Below are positions 27,760 through 36,771 of a stretch of DNA of 64,000 bases, piece by piece. The DNA comes from Cellulomonas gilvus ATCC 13127 (GTDB lineage Bacteria > Actinomycetota > Actinomycetes > Actinomycetales > Cellulomonadaceae): positions 372,001 through 436,000 of the forward strand of contig NC_015671.1 of the NCBI RefSeq assembly GCF_000218545.1, read 5' to 3'. The notes under the pieces were generated by a model, which searched no databases, was not told the origin of the DNA, and worked only from the letters and a program-made list of their open reading frames with translations. Position 1 is the first letter of the stretch. Each line of letters opens with the position of its first letter. The translations under genes were made by a program, and so were the position numbers.

Positions 27760-28377
27760 GTGGACCTGCGACGCGCCGCCGCGCGCACCTTCTGGCGGAT
27801 CAGCCGCTGGCACCTGGTGACCGAACGCCCGCCGCACGACGGCGCGGGCATCCTCATCGGCGCCCCGCACACCTCGAACTGGGACTTCGTCCTGATGCTC
27901 GGGATCGCGTGGGAGCAGGGCATCCCGTTCCGCTGGCTCGGCAAGCACACGCTCTTCACCGGCGTCGCCGGCCCGCTCATGCGCGGCCTCGGCGGCATCC
28001 CGGTGGACCGCCGCGACCCCGCCGGCCTGGTCGACGACCTGGTGGCCCGCGTGCGGAGCGGCGAGCGGTTCTACCTGGTGGTCACGCCCGAGGGCACCCG
28101 CAGCGGCCAGGGCTGGAAGTCGGGCTTCTACCGCATCGCACGCGAGACCGGCTGGGGCGTGACGCTCGGCTACGTCGACCGCACGACCATGACGACCGGC
28201 CTGGGCCCGACGATCCGGCTCACCGGCGACGTGCGCGCGGACATGGACGTCGTCCGCGCGTTCTACGCCGACAAGTCGGGCTTCCGTCCCGAGCGCCGCA
28301 CCGAGCCGCGCCTGGCCGCCGAGCAGGTCGGCGCCGCCGGCGAGGCCACGTCCGACGAGCCCGAGGAGCGGCCGTGA
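27760..28377 (+). CDS. 1-acyl-glycerol-3-phosphate acyltransferase-like protein
   Basis: GTG 27760 comes 5 bp after folE. The 205-residue protein has the PlsC HX4D motif as H37-TSNW-D42, the glycerophosphate-binding VTPEGTRS motif and the GGIPVDRRDP block. It belongs to the small actinobacterial LPLAT group without clear membrane spans. It probably acylates a lipid at the inner face of the membrane. Its exact acceptor is unknown. Confidence 0.87.
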   Translation: MDLRRAAARTFWRISRWHLVTERPPHDGAGILIGAPHTSNWDFVLMLGIAWEQGIPFRWLGKHTLFTGVAGPLMRGLGGIPVDRRDPAGLVDDLVARVRSGERFYLVVTPEGTRSGQGWKSGFYRIARETGWGVTLGYVDRTTMTTGLGPTIRLTGDVRADMDVVRAFYADKSGFRPERRTEPRLAAEQVGAAGEATSDEPEERP

Positions 28378-28472
28378 GGTTCATGCGTTCGCGCACGGTG
28401 CTGCTGGTCGTCGCGGCCGTGGCGGTCCTGGCCATGGTCGGGTCCATCGGCCTGGCCATGCTCGCCGCCTGA
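28374..28472 (+). CDS. small single-span membrane protein
   Basis: GTG 28374 overlaps the acyltransferase stop by 4 bp (GTGA), with GAGGAG upstream. An ATG at 28383 is also possible. The 32-residue peptide is basic at the N-terminus (VRFMRSR) and then one continuous hydrophobic helix ending in LAA. Coupling to the acyltransferase gene suggests a real small protein, perhaps a membrane anchor for it. No family was recognised. Confidence 0.5.
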   Translation: MRFMRSRTVLLVVAAVAVLAMVGSIGLAMLAA

Positions 28473-28529
28473 TCCCCGGGGCGCGACCGGGCTCGTCGCC
28501 CCCACGCTCGTCCGATAGGAGTCACCCGG

Positions 28530-28607
28530 ATGAGGGAAGTACGGGCGAACCGGCCGAGAGCGAGACCCGCCGAACCGGCCGAGTTCGAGGTCGTGGCCGC
28601 CGCATAA
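28530..28607 (+). CDS. possible 25-residue peptide with good ribosome site
   Basis: AGGAG at 28517-28521 lies 8 nt before an ATG that opens 25 codons (MREVRANRPRARP...) and ends in TAA, a rare stop in this window. The frame includes an 11-bp direct repeat AACCGGCCGAG at 28548-28558 and 28573-28583. The evidence is only the ribosome site and frame, and the repeat could itself be a binding site. Confidence 0.25.
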   Translation: MREVRANRPRARPAEPAEFEVVAAA

Positions 28608-28728
28608 CGTCAGGCGCGCCTCGAGCCCCGCCACGCGACGTGACTGCTCCGGCTGTCGCCGGTGCAGCGACTACCCCGTGGCGGGGCGGCGCAGATGCCT
28701 CGGCGGCCGCGTCGGCCGTGTCCGGCGG

Positions 28729-29097
28729 TCACGAGTCGGCGCTGGGGGCTCCCTCGTAGAGGCCCATGACGTTGCCGTCCGGGTCCTGGAAGATGGCCCA
28801 CCAGCTGTTCTCGTCGATGGGCTCCTTGCCGCGCAGGACCGTGCCGCCGAGCTCGGTGACCTTGACGAGCGACTCGTCGATCGAGTCGACCTCGACGTAG
28901 CTGCGCGGCTGGCTGAAGTCCGCCGACCGCGGCGCGAGCCCGCCGCCGCTGATCTTGTTGGGGGCCTGCCACATGGGGTAGCCCTCGAAGCCGGGGACCT
29001 CGGCGATCTGCCAGCCGAACAGGCCGCCGTAGAAGCGGCTGCCCGCCGCGTTGTCCGAGACCGGGATGTCGATGTGGGTGATGTCGCCGTGCGGCAT
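28729..29097 (-). CDS. VOC-superfamily (glyoxalase/bleomycin resistance-like) protein
   Basis: ATG 29097 follows AGGGAG. The 122 residues form two beta-alpha-beta-beta-beta units: THIDIPVSDNAAGSRFYGGLFGW at the start (broken over the first strand and helix) and the closing IFQDPDGNVMGLYEG. Metal-site residues are the early His in THIDIPV and the late Glu in LYEG. Such proteins range from glyoxalases to antibiotic-binding or epimerase enzymes; the role here is open. Confidence 0.88.
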   Translation of the reverse strand: MPHGDITHIDIPVSDNAAGSRFYGGLFGWQIAEVPGFEGYPMWQAPNKISGGGLAPRSADFSQPRSYVEVDSIDESLVKVTELGGTVLRGKEPIDENSWWAIFQDPDGNVMGLYEGAPSADS

Positions 29098-29216
29098 GAC
29101 GTGCTCCCTCGTTCGAGGACGCGAAGTGCGCATCGAGCGGACCCGCGCCGTTGCGATTGGTGCCGACCCGCGCAGCGTAGGACGGCCCACCGACACCCGC
29201 CGTCCGGGTGAGCGCC

Positions 29217-29222
29217 TACGCT
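29217..29222 (+). promoter_or_regulatory. -10 hexamer of the folP operon
   Basis: TACGCT is followed by 6 nt and the GTG at 29229. This supports that start over the GTG at 29208, which would lie upstream of the promoter element. Confidence 0.5.
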
Positions 29223-29228
29223 CGGCCC

Positions 29229-30131
29229 GTGAGCGTCGTCGGTCCCGCCGTGCTGCCCCCGGCCCTGCGCGCGCCGGGCCGCACGCTCGTCATGGGCGTG
29301 GTGAACGTGACGCCTGACTCGTTCTCCGACGGCGGCCGCTGGTTCACGCCCGCCGCGGCGGTCGCGCACGGCATGACGCTGCTCGAGCAGGGTGCCGACC
29401 TGCTGGACGTGGGCGGGGAGTCCACCCGGCCCGGTGCGCGGCGGGTGCCGGTGGACGAGGAGCGCGCGCGCGTGCTGCCCGTGATCGAGGAGCTGGTGCG
29501 CCGTGGGGCCGCGGTCAGCGTCGACACCACGCGCGCCCAGGTGGCGCGCGCGGCGGTCGGGGCGGGCGCGCTCGTCGTGAACGACGTGTCCGGCGGGCTC
29601 GCGGACGACGAGATGTACGGCGTCGTCGCGACGACCGGGGTGGCGTACGTGGCGATGCACTGGCGCGGGCACGCGGACGTCATGGACGAGCTCGACGACT
29701 ACGAGGACGTGGTCACGGACGTGCGCCGGGAGCTCGCGCAGCGCGTGGCCGCGTTGCGCGTCGCGGGCGTGCGCGACGAGCAGGTGGTGCTCGACCCGGG
29801 CCTCGGCTTCGCCAAGCCGGGCGCCAGCAACTGGCCGCTGCTCGCGCGCCTGCCGGAGCTCGTGGCCGACGGGTTCCCGGTGCTGGTGGGTGCGAGCCGC
29901 AAGCGGTTCCTGGGCCACCTGCTCGCGGGCCCCGACCACGAGCCCGTGCCACCGGCCCAGCGGGACCACGCGACCGCCGCGATCAGCGCCCTGGCGGCCG
30001 TGGCGGGGGCGTGGTGCGTGCGCGTGCATGACGTGCGCTCGTCGTCGGACGCCGTACGCGTGGCCGCGGCGTGGCAGGGTGGCTCCCGCACGACGAGCGA
30101 GCGAGCGACGAACGACGAGGAGGCGCGGTGA
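29229..30131 (+). CDS. folP: dihydropteroate synthase
   Basis: From GTG 29229 the product has 300 residues. Signatures are MGVVNVTPDSFSDGG (pterin/diphosphate loop), GADLLDVGGESTRPGA, the NDVSGG strand and GASRKRFLG. It condenses 4-aminobenzoate with the pterin diphosphate and is the sulfonamide target. The stop overlaps the folB-folK start by 4 bp (GTGA). Confidence 0.97.
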   Translation: MSVVGPAVLPPALRAPGRTLVMGVVNVTPDSFSDGGRWFTPAAAVAHGMTLLEQGADLLDVGGESTRPGARRVPVDEERARVLPVIEELVRRGAAVSVDTTRAQVARAAVGAGALVVNDVSGGLADDEMYGVVATTGVAYVAMHWRGHADVMDELDDYEDVVTDVRRELAQRVAALRVAGVRDEQVVLDPGLGFAKPGASNWPLLARLPELVADGFPVLVGASRKRFLGHLLAGPDHEPVPPAQRDHATAAISALAAVAGAWCVRVHDVRSSSDAVRVAAAWQGGSRTTSERATNDEEAR

Positions 30132-31663
30132 GCGACGCGATCGTCCCGGTGACCGATGCGCAGGGCCACCGCCTGGACCAGATCCGGCTGACCGGGGTCA
30201 CGGCGACGGGGTACCACGGCGTGTTCGAGCACGAGCGCCGCGAGGGGCAGACGTTCTCCGTGGACGTGGTGGTGCACCTGGACACGCGTCGCGCGGCCGC
30301 GAGCGACGACCTCACGCGCACGCTCGACTACGGCACGTTGGCCACGCGCGTCGTCGCGGTGGTCGAGGGCCCGGCGTACGACCTGATCGAGACGCTCGCC
30401 GAGCGCATCGCCGCGACCGTGCTCGCGGACGGCACGGTGCACACCGTGGACGTCGCGGTGCACAAGCCGCAGGCCCCGATCCCCGTGCCGTTCGGCGACG
30501 TGGTGGTCGCGATCCGGCGCGACCGGACCAAGCTGCCCGCGGCTGAGCCGTACCTCCCGCCCGAGGCGTCCGCGGCGTCCGGCGCCGCCGCGGCCACGGC
30601 AGCGCGGCCCGACGACGCACCTGCCGGGCACCCGCGCACGTCGCAGATGCCGGTCGCCGGTGCCGCGTTCGCCGCCGGACCCGTGGTGCCGCCCCTGGTC
30701 CCGATGCCCCTGGGAGCGGCCGCCGCACCGGCCGGGGGTCTCCTCGACGCCGGACCTGCGGGACCCGCGCCCGACGAGCAGCCGACCACCGCGTTCGTCG
30801 TGCCCGAGCTGCAGGAGACCCGCGTCGTCGAGCCCGTGCCGCAGGACGCGTGGTCCGCCGAGGCCGCCGCACCCGTCGGGGCACCGGTGGGTGACCCGGC
30901 CGCTGGACCGGCCCTCGACCGGCTCGACGCCGTGCCCGACGCCCCGGTGGACGCCGTGCTCGCGCTCGGCGCGAACCTGGGCAACGCGCAGGAGACGCTG
31001 CGCCAGGCCGTCGGCCAGATCTCGCGCACCCCGGGTGTCGAGCTGGTGGAGGTCTCGCCGCTCGCCCGGACCGCCGCGGTGGGCGGGCCGGAGCAGCCGG
31101 ACTTCCTCAACGCGGTGCTGCTGGTGCGCACCACGCTGTCCGCGCGGGGTCTTCTCAACGCCGTGCAGGCGGTCGAGCAGGCGCACGGCCGCGAACGGCT
31201 CGAGCACTGGGGGCCGCGCACGCTGGACGTCGACGTGATCCTGTACGGCTCGGTGCTGGCCGTGACCGAGGACCTCGAGCTGCCGCACCCGCGCGCGCAC
31301 GAGCGTGCGTTCGTGCTGCAGCCGTGGGCACAGGTCGACCCCGACGCGGTGCTCCCGGGCCTGGGCGGCGGGCCCGTCGCGGCGCTCGCGGCCACTGCAC
31401 CGGACCGGGACGGCGTGCGCTGGCTCGCGCTGGACTGGCTGACCGCGCCCGTGCCCTCGGCCCAGCCCGAGCCCGAGCACCCGCAGCAGCAGAGCTCGCA
31501 GGAGCTGCACCCGCAGGCCTTCGCCTCCCAGGAGCTGCACCCGCAGGCGCACTACTCCCGCGAGCTGCACCCGGATCAGCCGGCCGCGGCCGCGCACCCG
31601 CTCGACCCCGAGCGCGTGCGTGACGTGACCGGCTTCCCGCCCCCCACGCCGTCGGGGCCGTGA
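30128..31663 (+). CDS. folK: bifunctional dihydroneopterin aldolase / HPPK (FolB-FolK fusion)
   Basis: The 511-residue protein has FolB at about 15-130 (IRLTGVTATGYHGVFEHE, then TLDYGTLATRV and LIETLAERIA), an Ala/Pro-rich linker to about 273, FolK at 274-436 (VLALGANLGN, GPEQPDFLNAVL, HGRERLEHWGPRTLDVD, and the LPHPRAHERAFVLQPW end), and a tail with three QELHP/RELHP repeats. The fused enzyme converts dihydroneopterin to 6-hydroxymethyl pterin and then phosphorylates it with ATP. Its product goes to FolP, encoded just upstream. Fusion of the two steps occurs in some Micrococcales; the repeat tail is unusual. Confidence 0.94.
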   Translation: MSDAIVPVTDAQGHRLDQIRLTGVTATGYHGVFEHERREGQTFSVDVVVHLDTRRAAASDDLTRTLDYGTLATRVVAVVEGPAYDLIETLAERIAATVLADGTVHTVDVAVHKPQAPIPVPFGDVVVAIRRDRTKLPAAEPYLPPEASAASGAAAATAARPDDAPAGHPRTSQMPVAGAAFAAGPVVPPLVPMPLGAAAAPAGGLLDAGPAGPAPDEQPTTAFVVPELQETRVVEPVPQDAWSAEAAAPVGAPVGDPAAGPALDRLDAVPDAPVDAVLALGANLGNAQETLRQAVGQISRTPGVELVEVSPLARTAAVGGPEQPDFLNAVLLVRTTLSARGLLNAVQAVEQAHGRERLEHWGPRTLDVDVILYGSVLAVTEDLELPHPRAHERAFVLQPWAQVDPDAVLPGLGGGPVAALAATAPDRDGVRWLALDWLTAPVPSAQPEPEHPQQQSSQELHPQAFASQELHPQAHYSRELHPDQPAAAAHPLDPERVRDVTGFPPPTPSGP

Positions 31664-32142
31664 TGCGCCGCACGCGTTGGCAGACGCTCCTGGCGGTCGC
31701 GCTGGGTGTCGCCGCCGCGACGTGGATCGTGCTCGACGCGGCGGACGGCCAGGGGGCGCTGCCGCCACAGGTGCCGTGGCTCGTGGTCGCGGTCGAGCTG
31801 CTGATCGCCGGCGTGGTGCTCTCGATGGGCTGGGCCGTCCGGCAGTTCCTCCGGGGGAAGCGGCCGGACCTGAACCCGATCCGCGCCGCGCGCACCGCGG
31901 TGCTCGCGAAGGCCTCCTGCTACACGGGTGCGCTCCTGGCGGGCTGGTACGGCGGCCAGACGATCGTCGTGCTGCTGGACCTCGCGACGCCCGGGAACGG
32001 CCTGCGGGCCGTGGCCGCCGGCGCCGCCACGGCCGGCGCCGTGGTGCTCGCGGTGACCGGGCTCGTGGTCGAGTGGTTCTGCCGCGTCCCCCCGCCCGAG
32101 CAGGAGGAGCCCGAGGTCCCGCCGCAGGTGACCGCGACGTGA
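31663..32142 (+). CDS. DUF3180 membrane protein
   Basis: ATG 31663 (GGGG five nt upstream) overlaps the folB-folK stop. The GTG at 31660 is the alternative. The 159-residue protein has four hydrophobic spans (about 8-26, 38-56, 84-104 and 116-136) and the conserved NPIRAARTAVLAKASCYTGALLAGWY region of DUF3180, cut here to its core. This actinobacterial family regularly follows folK; its function is unknown. Confidence 0.85.
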   Translation: MRRTRWQTLLAVALGVAAATWIVLDAADGQGALPPQVPWLVVAVELLIAGVVLSMGWAVRQFLRGKRPDLNPIRAARTAVLAKASCYTGALLAGWYGGQTIVVLLDLATPGNGLRAVAAGAATAGAVVLAVTGLVVEWFCRVPPPEQEEPEVPPQVTAT

Positions 32143-32182
32143 GGCACGTCCGGCGGTCGGCGCCCGGTGGGAGGATGGGCGC

Positions 32183-32689
32183 ATGACCGACGGCCCGACG
32201 CGCGCGAGCGCCCCGTTCGACCCCACCGACGTGACCTGGACCCCGGTGTCGCCGCGCCTCGCACGCGCGCGCCTCACCGTGATGGCGGTCTGGCTCGTCC
32301 CGGTGCTCGCCGTGCTCGCGCTGCTCGCGGTCGTCATCCCGCAGCCGTGGCTGTGGCTCCCGTTCGGGATCGTCGCCGCGTTCACGCTGTGGGGTGCGCT
32401 GCTCGTCCGGCGTCAGGTCGGCGCGCTCGCGTACGCGGAGCGCGCCGACGACCTGCTGGTGCGCCGCGGCATCCTGTTCCGCTCGCTCGTCGTGGTGCCG
32501 TACGGCCGCATGCAGTACGTGGACGTGACCGCGGGACCGGTCGCGCGCGCGTTCAAGATCGCGTCCGTGCAGCTGCACACGGCGTCGCCGCAGACCACCG
32601 CGTCGATCGAGGGCCTGCCGCCCGCGGAGGCCGCCCGCCTGCGGGACCGGCTCGCGTCCCGCGGTGAGGCCCGGCTGGCGGGGCTGTGA
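32183..32689 (+). CDS. bacterial PH-domain membrane protein (YdbS-like)
   Basis: The 168-residue product has two membrane helices (about 32-52 and 57-72) followed by a bPH2 domain with LLVRRGILFRSLVVVPYGRMQYVDV. Tandem YdbS/YdbT pairs are common in Gram-positive bacteria. The next gene begins in its stop codon (GTGA overlap). The role is unknown; in Bacillus the pair affects tolerance to some antimicrobial peptides. Confidence 0.85.
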   Translation: MTDGPTRASAPFDPTDVTWTPVSPRLARARLTVMAVWLVPVLAVLALLAVVIPQPWLWLPFGIVAAFTLWGALLVRRQVGALAYAERADDLLVRRGILFRSLVVVPYGRMQYVDVTAGPVARAFKIASVQLHTASPQTTASIEGLPPAEAARLRDRLASRGEARLAGL

Positions 32690-34185
32690 AGACCGACGAC
32701 CAGGTGGTCGAGGCCGACGAGGCCGTCCCCGCCGACGCGTGGCGCCGCATGCACCCCGTGACCCCGGCGCTCAAGGGGTGGAAGGCGATCGTCGCGGTGG
32801 TCGCGTTCGCGAGCTACCAGTTCGCCGACGACGTGCGCGCGGCCTCCGACCTGCTCGCGGGCCGCGGCTGGCTCTTCGCGGTCGGGCTGGTGCTGCTGGT
32901 CGGGGTCGTGGGCTTCGCCTACTCGGGCCTGGCCTGGCGGATGACCCGGTACGCCGTGACCGACGAGGCGGTGCACTACCGGTCGGGCCTCGTCTTCCGG
33001 CAGCAGCGCCAGGCGCGCCTGGACCGGCTGCAGGCCGTGGACGTGGTGCAGCCGCTGCTCGCGCGCCTGTTCGGGCTGGCGGACCTGCGCCTCGAGGTCG
33101 CGGGCGGGTCCGGGTCGGCCGTCTCGCTCGCCTACCTGCGGGAGCCCGACGCGCAGGCGTTGCGCAGCGAGCTGCTCGCGCTCGCGGCGGGTCTGCGCCG
33201 CCCGACGACGAACCCGTCCGCTGCCGACGCGCCCGCCGTCCCCCTGCCCGGGGGCGAGCCGACCGCTGCCGTGCCGACGGGGCGTGTGCCCGGCTTCGAG
33301 GAGGCCCCCGAGCGCGAGGTCTACACCGTCCCGATGTCGCGCCTGCTCGTCTCGACGCTGCGCAGCGCCGGCGTGGTGGGGCTCGTCGTCATGCTGGTGG
33401 CCGTGGTGGCCGGGGCGCTGATCGCGCAGGAGGCCGGCCCCCTGTTCGCGCTGCTGCCCGCGGCGCTCGGGTTCGTCGGCGCGCTGTGGGGCCGGGTCAA
33501 CTCGGGTGCCGGGTTCCGTGCGGCGTGGTCGCCGGACGGCATCCGGCTGCGGCACGGCCTGACCGAGCAGCGCGCCCAGACCGTGCCGCCCGGGCGGGTC
33601 CAGGCGGTGCGCCTCACGCAGAGCCTGTGGTGGCGCGGACCTGACTGGTGGCGCGTCCAGATCAACGTCGCGGGCTACGGCACCGGTGACGACGCGGCGC
33701 GCGCGACCGTGCTGCACCCGGTCGCGACGCGCCAGGAGGCCGCCGCCGCGCTCTGGCTGGTGCTGCCGGACCTGGGCGTCGAGGACCCGTGGGAGCTCAT
33801 CAACACCGCGATGTCCGGCATGGACGACGACGGCGGGTTCATCACGTCGCCGCGCAGCGCACGCTGGCTGGACCCGATCGGCTGGCGGCGGCGGGGCGTG
33901 CGCGTGACGCGCACCGCGCTGATCTCCCGCTCGGGACGGCTGGTGCGGAACGTGGACGTGGTGCCGCACGAGCGCACGCAGTCGCTCGGCCTGGACCAAG
34001 GCCCGCTGCAGCGCCGGCTCGGCCTCGCGTCGTTCGTGGTGCACTCCACGCCCGGGCCCGTGAGCCCCCGCGTGGACCACCTGGAGGCGAAGGCCGCGGC
34101 CGCGCTGCTCGACGAGCAGGCGGAGCGGGCCCGCACCGCACGTGCGTCCGCGGGTCCCGAGCTGTGGATGCGGGGCACGGCGTGA
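32686..34185 (+). CDS. bacterial PH-domain membrane protein with several PH repeats (YdbT-like)
   Basis: The GTG start overlaps the preceding stop. The 499-residue protein has about four membrane helices in two pairs (near residues 38-90 and 220-265) and three bPH2-type units, each with the pattern of a short FRQQRQARLDRLQAVDV, EQRAQTVPPGRVQAVRL or NVDVVPHERTQSLGL stretch. It partners with the smaller PH protein encoded directly upstream, and the DUF2520 gene overlaps its stop. Confidence 0.87.
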   Translation: MKTDDQVVEADEAVPADAWRRMHPVTPALKGWKAIVAVVAFASYQFADDVRAASDLLAGRGWLFAVGLVLLVGVVGFAYSGLAWRMTRYAVTDEAVHYRSGLVFRQQRQARLDRLQAVDVVQPLLARLFGLADLRLEVAGGSGSAVSLAYLREPDAQALRSELLALAAGLRRPTTNPSAADAPAVPLPGGEPTAAVPTGRVPGFEEAPEREVYTVPMSRLLVSTLRSAGVVGLVVMLVAVVAGALIAQEAGPLFALLPAALGFVGALWGRVNSGAGFRAAWSPDGIRLRHGLTEQRAQTVPPGRVQAVRLTQSLWWRGPDWWRVQINVAGYGTGDDAARATVLHPVATRQEAAAALWLVLPDLGVEDPWELINTAMSGMDDDGGFITSPRSARWLDPIGWRRRGVRVTRTALISRSGRLVRNVDVVPHERTQSLGLDQGPLQRRLGLASFVVHSTPGPVSPRVDHLEAKAAAALLDEQAERARTARASAGPELWMRGTA

Positions 34186-35252
34186 CCGCTGACCGGAGGC
34201 CGGGTCGGCTCGGGGTCGGGGTGGTCGGCGCGGGACGCGTCGGTGCGGTGCTGGGCAGCGCGCTGCGCGCCGCAGGCCACCCGGTGGTGGGCGCGTCCGC
34301 GGTCTCGCAGGCGTCGCGTGAGCGCGTCGAGGACCTGCTGCCCGGCGTGCCGGTGCTCGAGGTGCCGGAGGTGGTGCGGCGTGCCGAGCTGGTGCTGCTG
34401 ACCGTCCCCGACGACGCGCTGGGCCCGCTGGTGCAGGGCCTGGCCGACCTCGGCGCGTGGCAGGCGGGGCAGATCGTCGTGCACACGTCGGGTCGGTACG
34501 GCGTCGGGGTGCTCGAGCCCGCGCGGCTCGCGGGCGTGATCCCGCTGGCCATCCACCCCGCGATGACGTTCACGGGCACCTCGCTGGACGTGGCGCGCCT
34601 GGTCGGCTGCCCGTTCGCGGTGACGGGTCCCACGCCCGTGCTGCCGATCGGCCAGGCGCTCGCGGTCGAGGTGGGCGGCGAGCCCACGGTGCTGGACGAG
34701 TCCGCGCGCGGGCTGTACCACGCGGCGCTCGCGCACGGTGCGAACCACCTGGTGGTGCTGGTCGCGCAGGCGGCGCAGGCCCTCGCTGCCGCGGGCGTGC
34801 CCGACCCGGGCCGGATGCTGACGCCGCTGCTCGAGGCCGCGCTCGACGGCGCGCTGCGCGCCGAGTCCACCGCCGAGGGCGCCCCGACGGACCGGGCCCA
34901 GGGCCCCGGCGCGATCGGTGCGCTGACGGGGCCGGTGCGCCGCGGAGACGTCGGCACGGTCCGTGAGCACCTGGCCGTGCTGGACGCGTTCGCGGTGCAC
35001 GCGGGCGCGCCGGACGTCCCGGCGGCCTACCGGACGCTCGCGCGGGCCGCGGGAGCACGTGCGCTGGCCGCCGGCCTGCTGCCCGAGCCGGCCGCCGCGG
35101 ACGTGCTCGACGCGCTCGCTGTCGCCTCCGTCACGCGGCCCGAGGTCGCGGGCATGCCCGGCGATGCGGGATCGTTGCAGCAGGGGAGCGACGACGCGCC
35201 GCTCGACCCCCACCCGGACGACGGGCCCACGGGCCCGCAGGAGGACGCATGA
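34182..35252 (+). CDS. Rossmann-like / DUF2520 protein, possible ketopantoate reductase
   Basis: GTG 34182 overlaps the previous stop and ATG 35249 (panC) overlaps its own. The 356-residue protein has an N-terminal dinucleotide fold ([15 protein letters not shown]) and a helical DUF2520 C-domain ([11 protein letters not shown], then [17 protein letters not shown]). It resembles ketopantoate reductase and ProC-like enzymes in layout. Since panC and panD follow, and no other reductase is nearby, it may supply pantoate. This role is inference from context. Confidence 0.8.
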   Translation: MTADRRPGRLGVGVVGAGRVGAVLGSALRAAGHPVVGASAVSQASRERVEDLLPGVPVLEVPEVVRRAELVLLTVPDDALGPLVQGLADLGAWQAGQIVVHTSGRYGVGVLEPARLAGVIPLAIHPAMTFTGTSLDVARLVGCPFAVTGPTPVLPIGQALAVEVGGEPTVLDESARGLYHAALAHGANHLVVLVAQAAQALAAAGVPDPGRMLTPLLEAALDGALRAESTAEGAPTDRAQGPGAIGALTGPVRRGDVGTVREHLAVLDAFAVHAGAPDVPAAYRTLARAAGARALAAGLLPEPAAADVLDALAVASVTRPEVAGMPGDAGSLQQGSDDAPLDPHPDDGPTGPQEDA

Positions 35253-36154
35253 CCACCGTCGTCGGCACACCGACGCTCGCGCGCACCCGCACGGAGCTCG
35301 CTGCCGCGCTGTCCTCCGCGCCGCGCGCGCGCACGGGCCGCCCGCACGGCACGGCCGTCGTCATGACGATGGGTGCGCTGCACGCCGGTCACCTGTCCCT
35401 GGTGCGGCACGCGCGCACGCTCGCGGAGCGCGTGGTGGTGACGATCTTCGTCAACCCGCTGCAGTTCGCCCCCAGCGAGGACCTGTCGCGCTACCCGCGG
35501 GACCTCGAGGGCGACCTGGACCTGCTGTCCGGGCCGGGGCTGCTGGGTGCCGACGACGTGGTGTTCGCGCCGGGCCCGCAGGACGTGTACCCGGACGGCG
35601 ACCCGGTGGTCCGCGTGGCCGCGGGTGCGATCGGCGACGTGCTGGAGGGCGAGTCGCGGCCCGGTCACCTGGACGGCGTGCTGACCGTGGTGCTCAAGCT
35701 GCTGCACCTCACGCGCCCCGACGTCGCGCTGTTCGGTCGCAAGGACGCGCAGCAGCTCGCGGCCGTCCGGCGCATGGTCCGGGACCTGGACGTCCCGGTC
35801 GAGGTGGTGGGCGTGCCGCTGGTGCGCGACGACGACGGCGTGGCCCTGTCCAGCCGGAACGCCTACCTGTCGGCCGACGACCGTCGTCGTGCGCTCGGCC
35901 TGCCCGCGGCGCTGCGCGCGGGGAGCGAGGTCGCGCTCACGGGTGCCGCACCCGGTGCGGTGCTCGACGCCGCGCGCACCGCGCTCGCGGCCGCGGGCGT
36001 CGACGACGTGGACTACGTCGCGCTGGTGCACCCGGACGACTTCACGCCCGCGGGCGACGAGCACGTGGGCGAGGCCCTGCTGCTCCTGGCCGCGCGCGTG
36101 GGCTCGACGCGGCTGATCGACAACACGACGGTGACCCTGGGGGACCGGGCATGA
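35249..36154 (+). CDS. panC: pantoate--beta-alanine ligase
   Basis: The 301-residue enzyme has the nucleotidyltransferase HIGH-like motif in [15 protein letters not shown], the [16 protein letters not shown] segment, FGRKDAQQL and the KMSKS-equivalent [10 protein letters not shown]. It joins pantoate and beta-alanine using ATP to make pantothenate. It overlaps the DUF2520 gene and panD by 4 bp each, so the pantothenate genes are tightly coupled. Confidence 0.97.
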   Translation: MTTVVGTPTLARTRTELAAALSSAPRARTGRPHGTAVVMTMGALHAGHLSLVRHARTLAERVVVTIFVNPLQFAPSEDLSRYPRDLEGDLDLLSGPGLLGADDVVFAPGPQDVYPDGDPVVRVAAGAIGDVLEGESRPGHLDGVLTVVLKLLHLTRPDVALFGRKDAQQLAAVRRMVRDLDVPVEVVGVPLVRDDDGVALSSRNAYLSADDRRRALGLPAALRAGSEVALTGAAPGAVLDAARTALAAAGVDDVDYVALVHPDDFTPAGDEHVGEALLLLAARVGSTRLIDNTTVTLGDRA

Positions 36155-36771
36155 CGACGCTGATGCGCACGATGATGACGGGCAAGATCCACCGCGCGAC
36201 GGTCACGCAGGCGGACCTGCACTACGTCGGCTCCGTCACGGTGGACGCGGACCTGCTCGCCGCGGCGGACCTGCTGCCCGGGCAGCAGGTGGACATCGTC
36301 GACGTGACGAACGGCGCGCGCCTGACCACGTACGCGATCGCGGGCGAGGCCGGGTCGGGGCAGGTGTGCATCAACGGCGCCGCGGCGCACCTGGTGCACC
36401 CGGGCGACGTGGTGATCCTCATCGCCTACGGGGTGATGTCCGACGCGGAGGCGCGCACGTACGAGCCGCACGTGGTGCTCGTGGACTCGGAGAACAAGAT
36501 CGTCGACCTGTCCGACGACCCCGGCCAGGTGCCGGACGAGTGGACCGCGGCCGCGGGTCTGGTGCCGTCGGGCGTGCCGTTCGCGCAGGGCCGGGACCTG
36601 GTGGACCACCCGCACACGATCGACCGCGCGGCACCGCACGCGCACGCGGGCTGCGGGGTGCGCGAGCCGCACACGCACGCGGGCGCGGCCTCGTCGGACA
36701 CGGGTTCCGACGAGCCGGACGGGCCCGCCGACGAGCAGGCCCGCGACCACGCGGCGCGCGGCGCCCGGTGA
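36151..36771 (+). CDS. panD: aspartate 1-decarboxylase with a His-rich C-terminal extension
   Basis: ATG 36151 overlaps the panC stop. The core (about 1-135) has the self-cleavage site YVGS (G27-S28) that yields the pyruvoyl group, the catalytic lysine region [10 protein letters not shown] and [10 protein letters not shown]. It makes beta-alanine for PanC. The protein is 206 residues against about 130-140 usually; the extra tail is rich in His, Ala and acidic residues ([22 protein letters not shown]) and may bind metal or simply be disordered. The nadB start overlaps the stop. Confidence 0.95.
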   Translation: MTTLMRTMMTGKIHRATVTQADLHYVGSVTVDADLLAAADLLPGQQVDIVDVTNGARLTTYAIAGEAGSGQVCINGAAAHLVHPGDVVILIAYGVMSDAEARTYEPHVVLVDSENKIVDLSDDPGQVPDEWTAAAGLVPSGVPFAQGRDLVDHPHTIDRAAPHAHAGCGVREPHTHAGAASSDTGSDEPDGPADEQARDHAARGAR

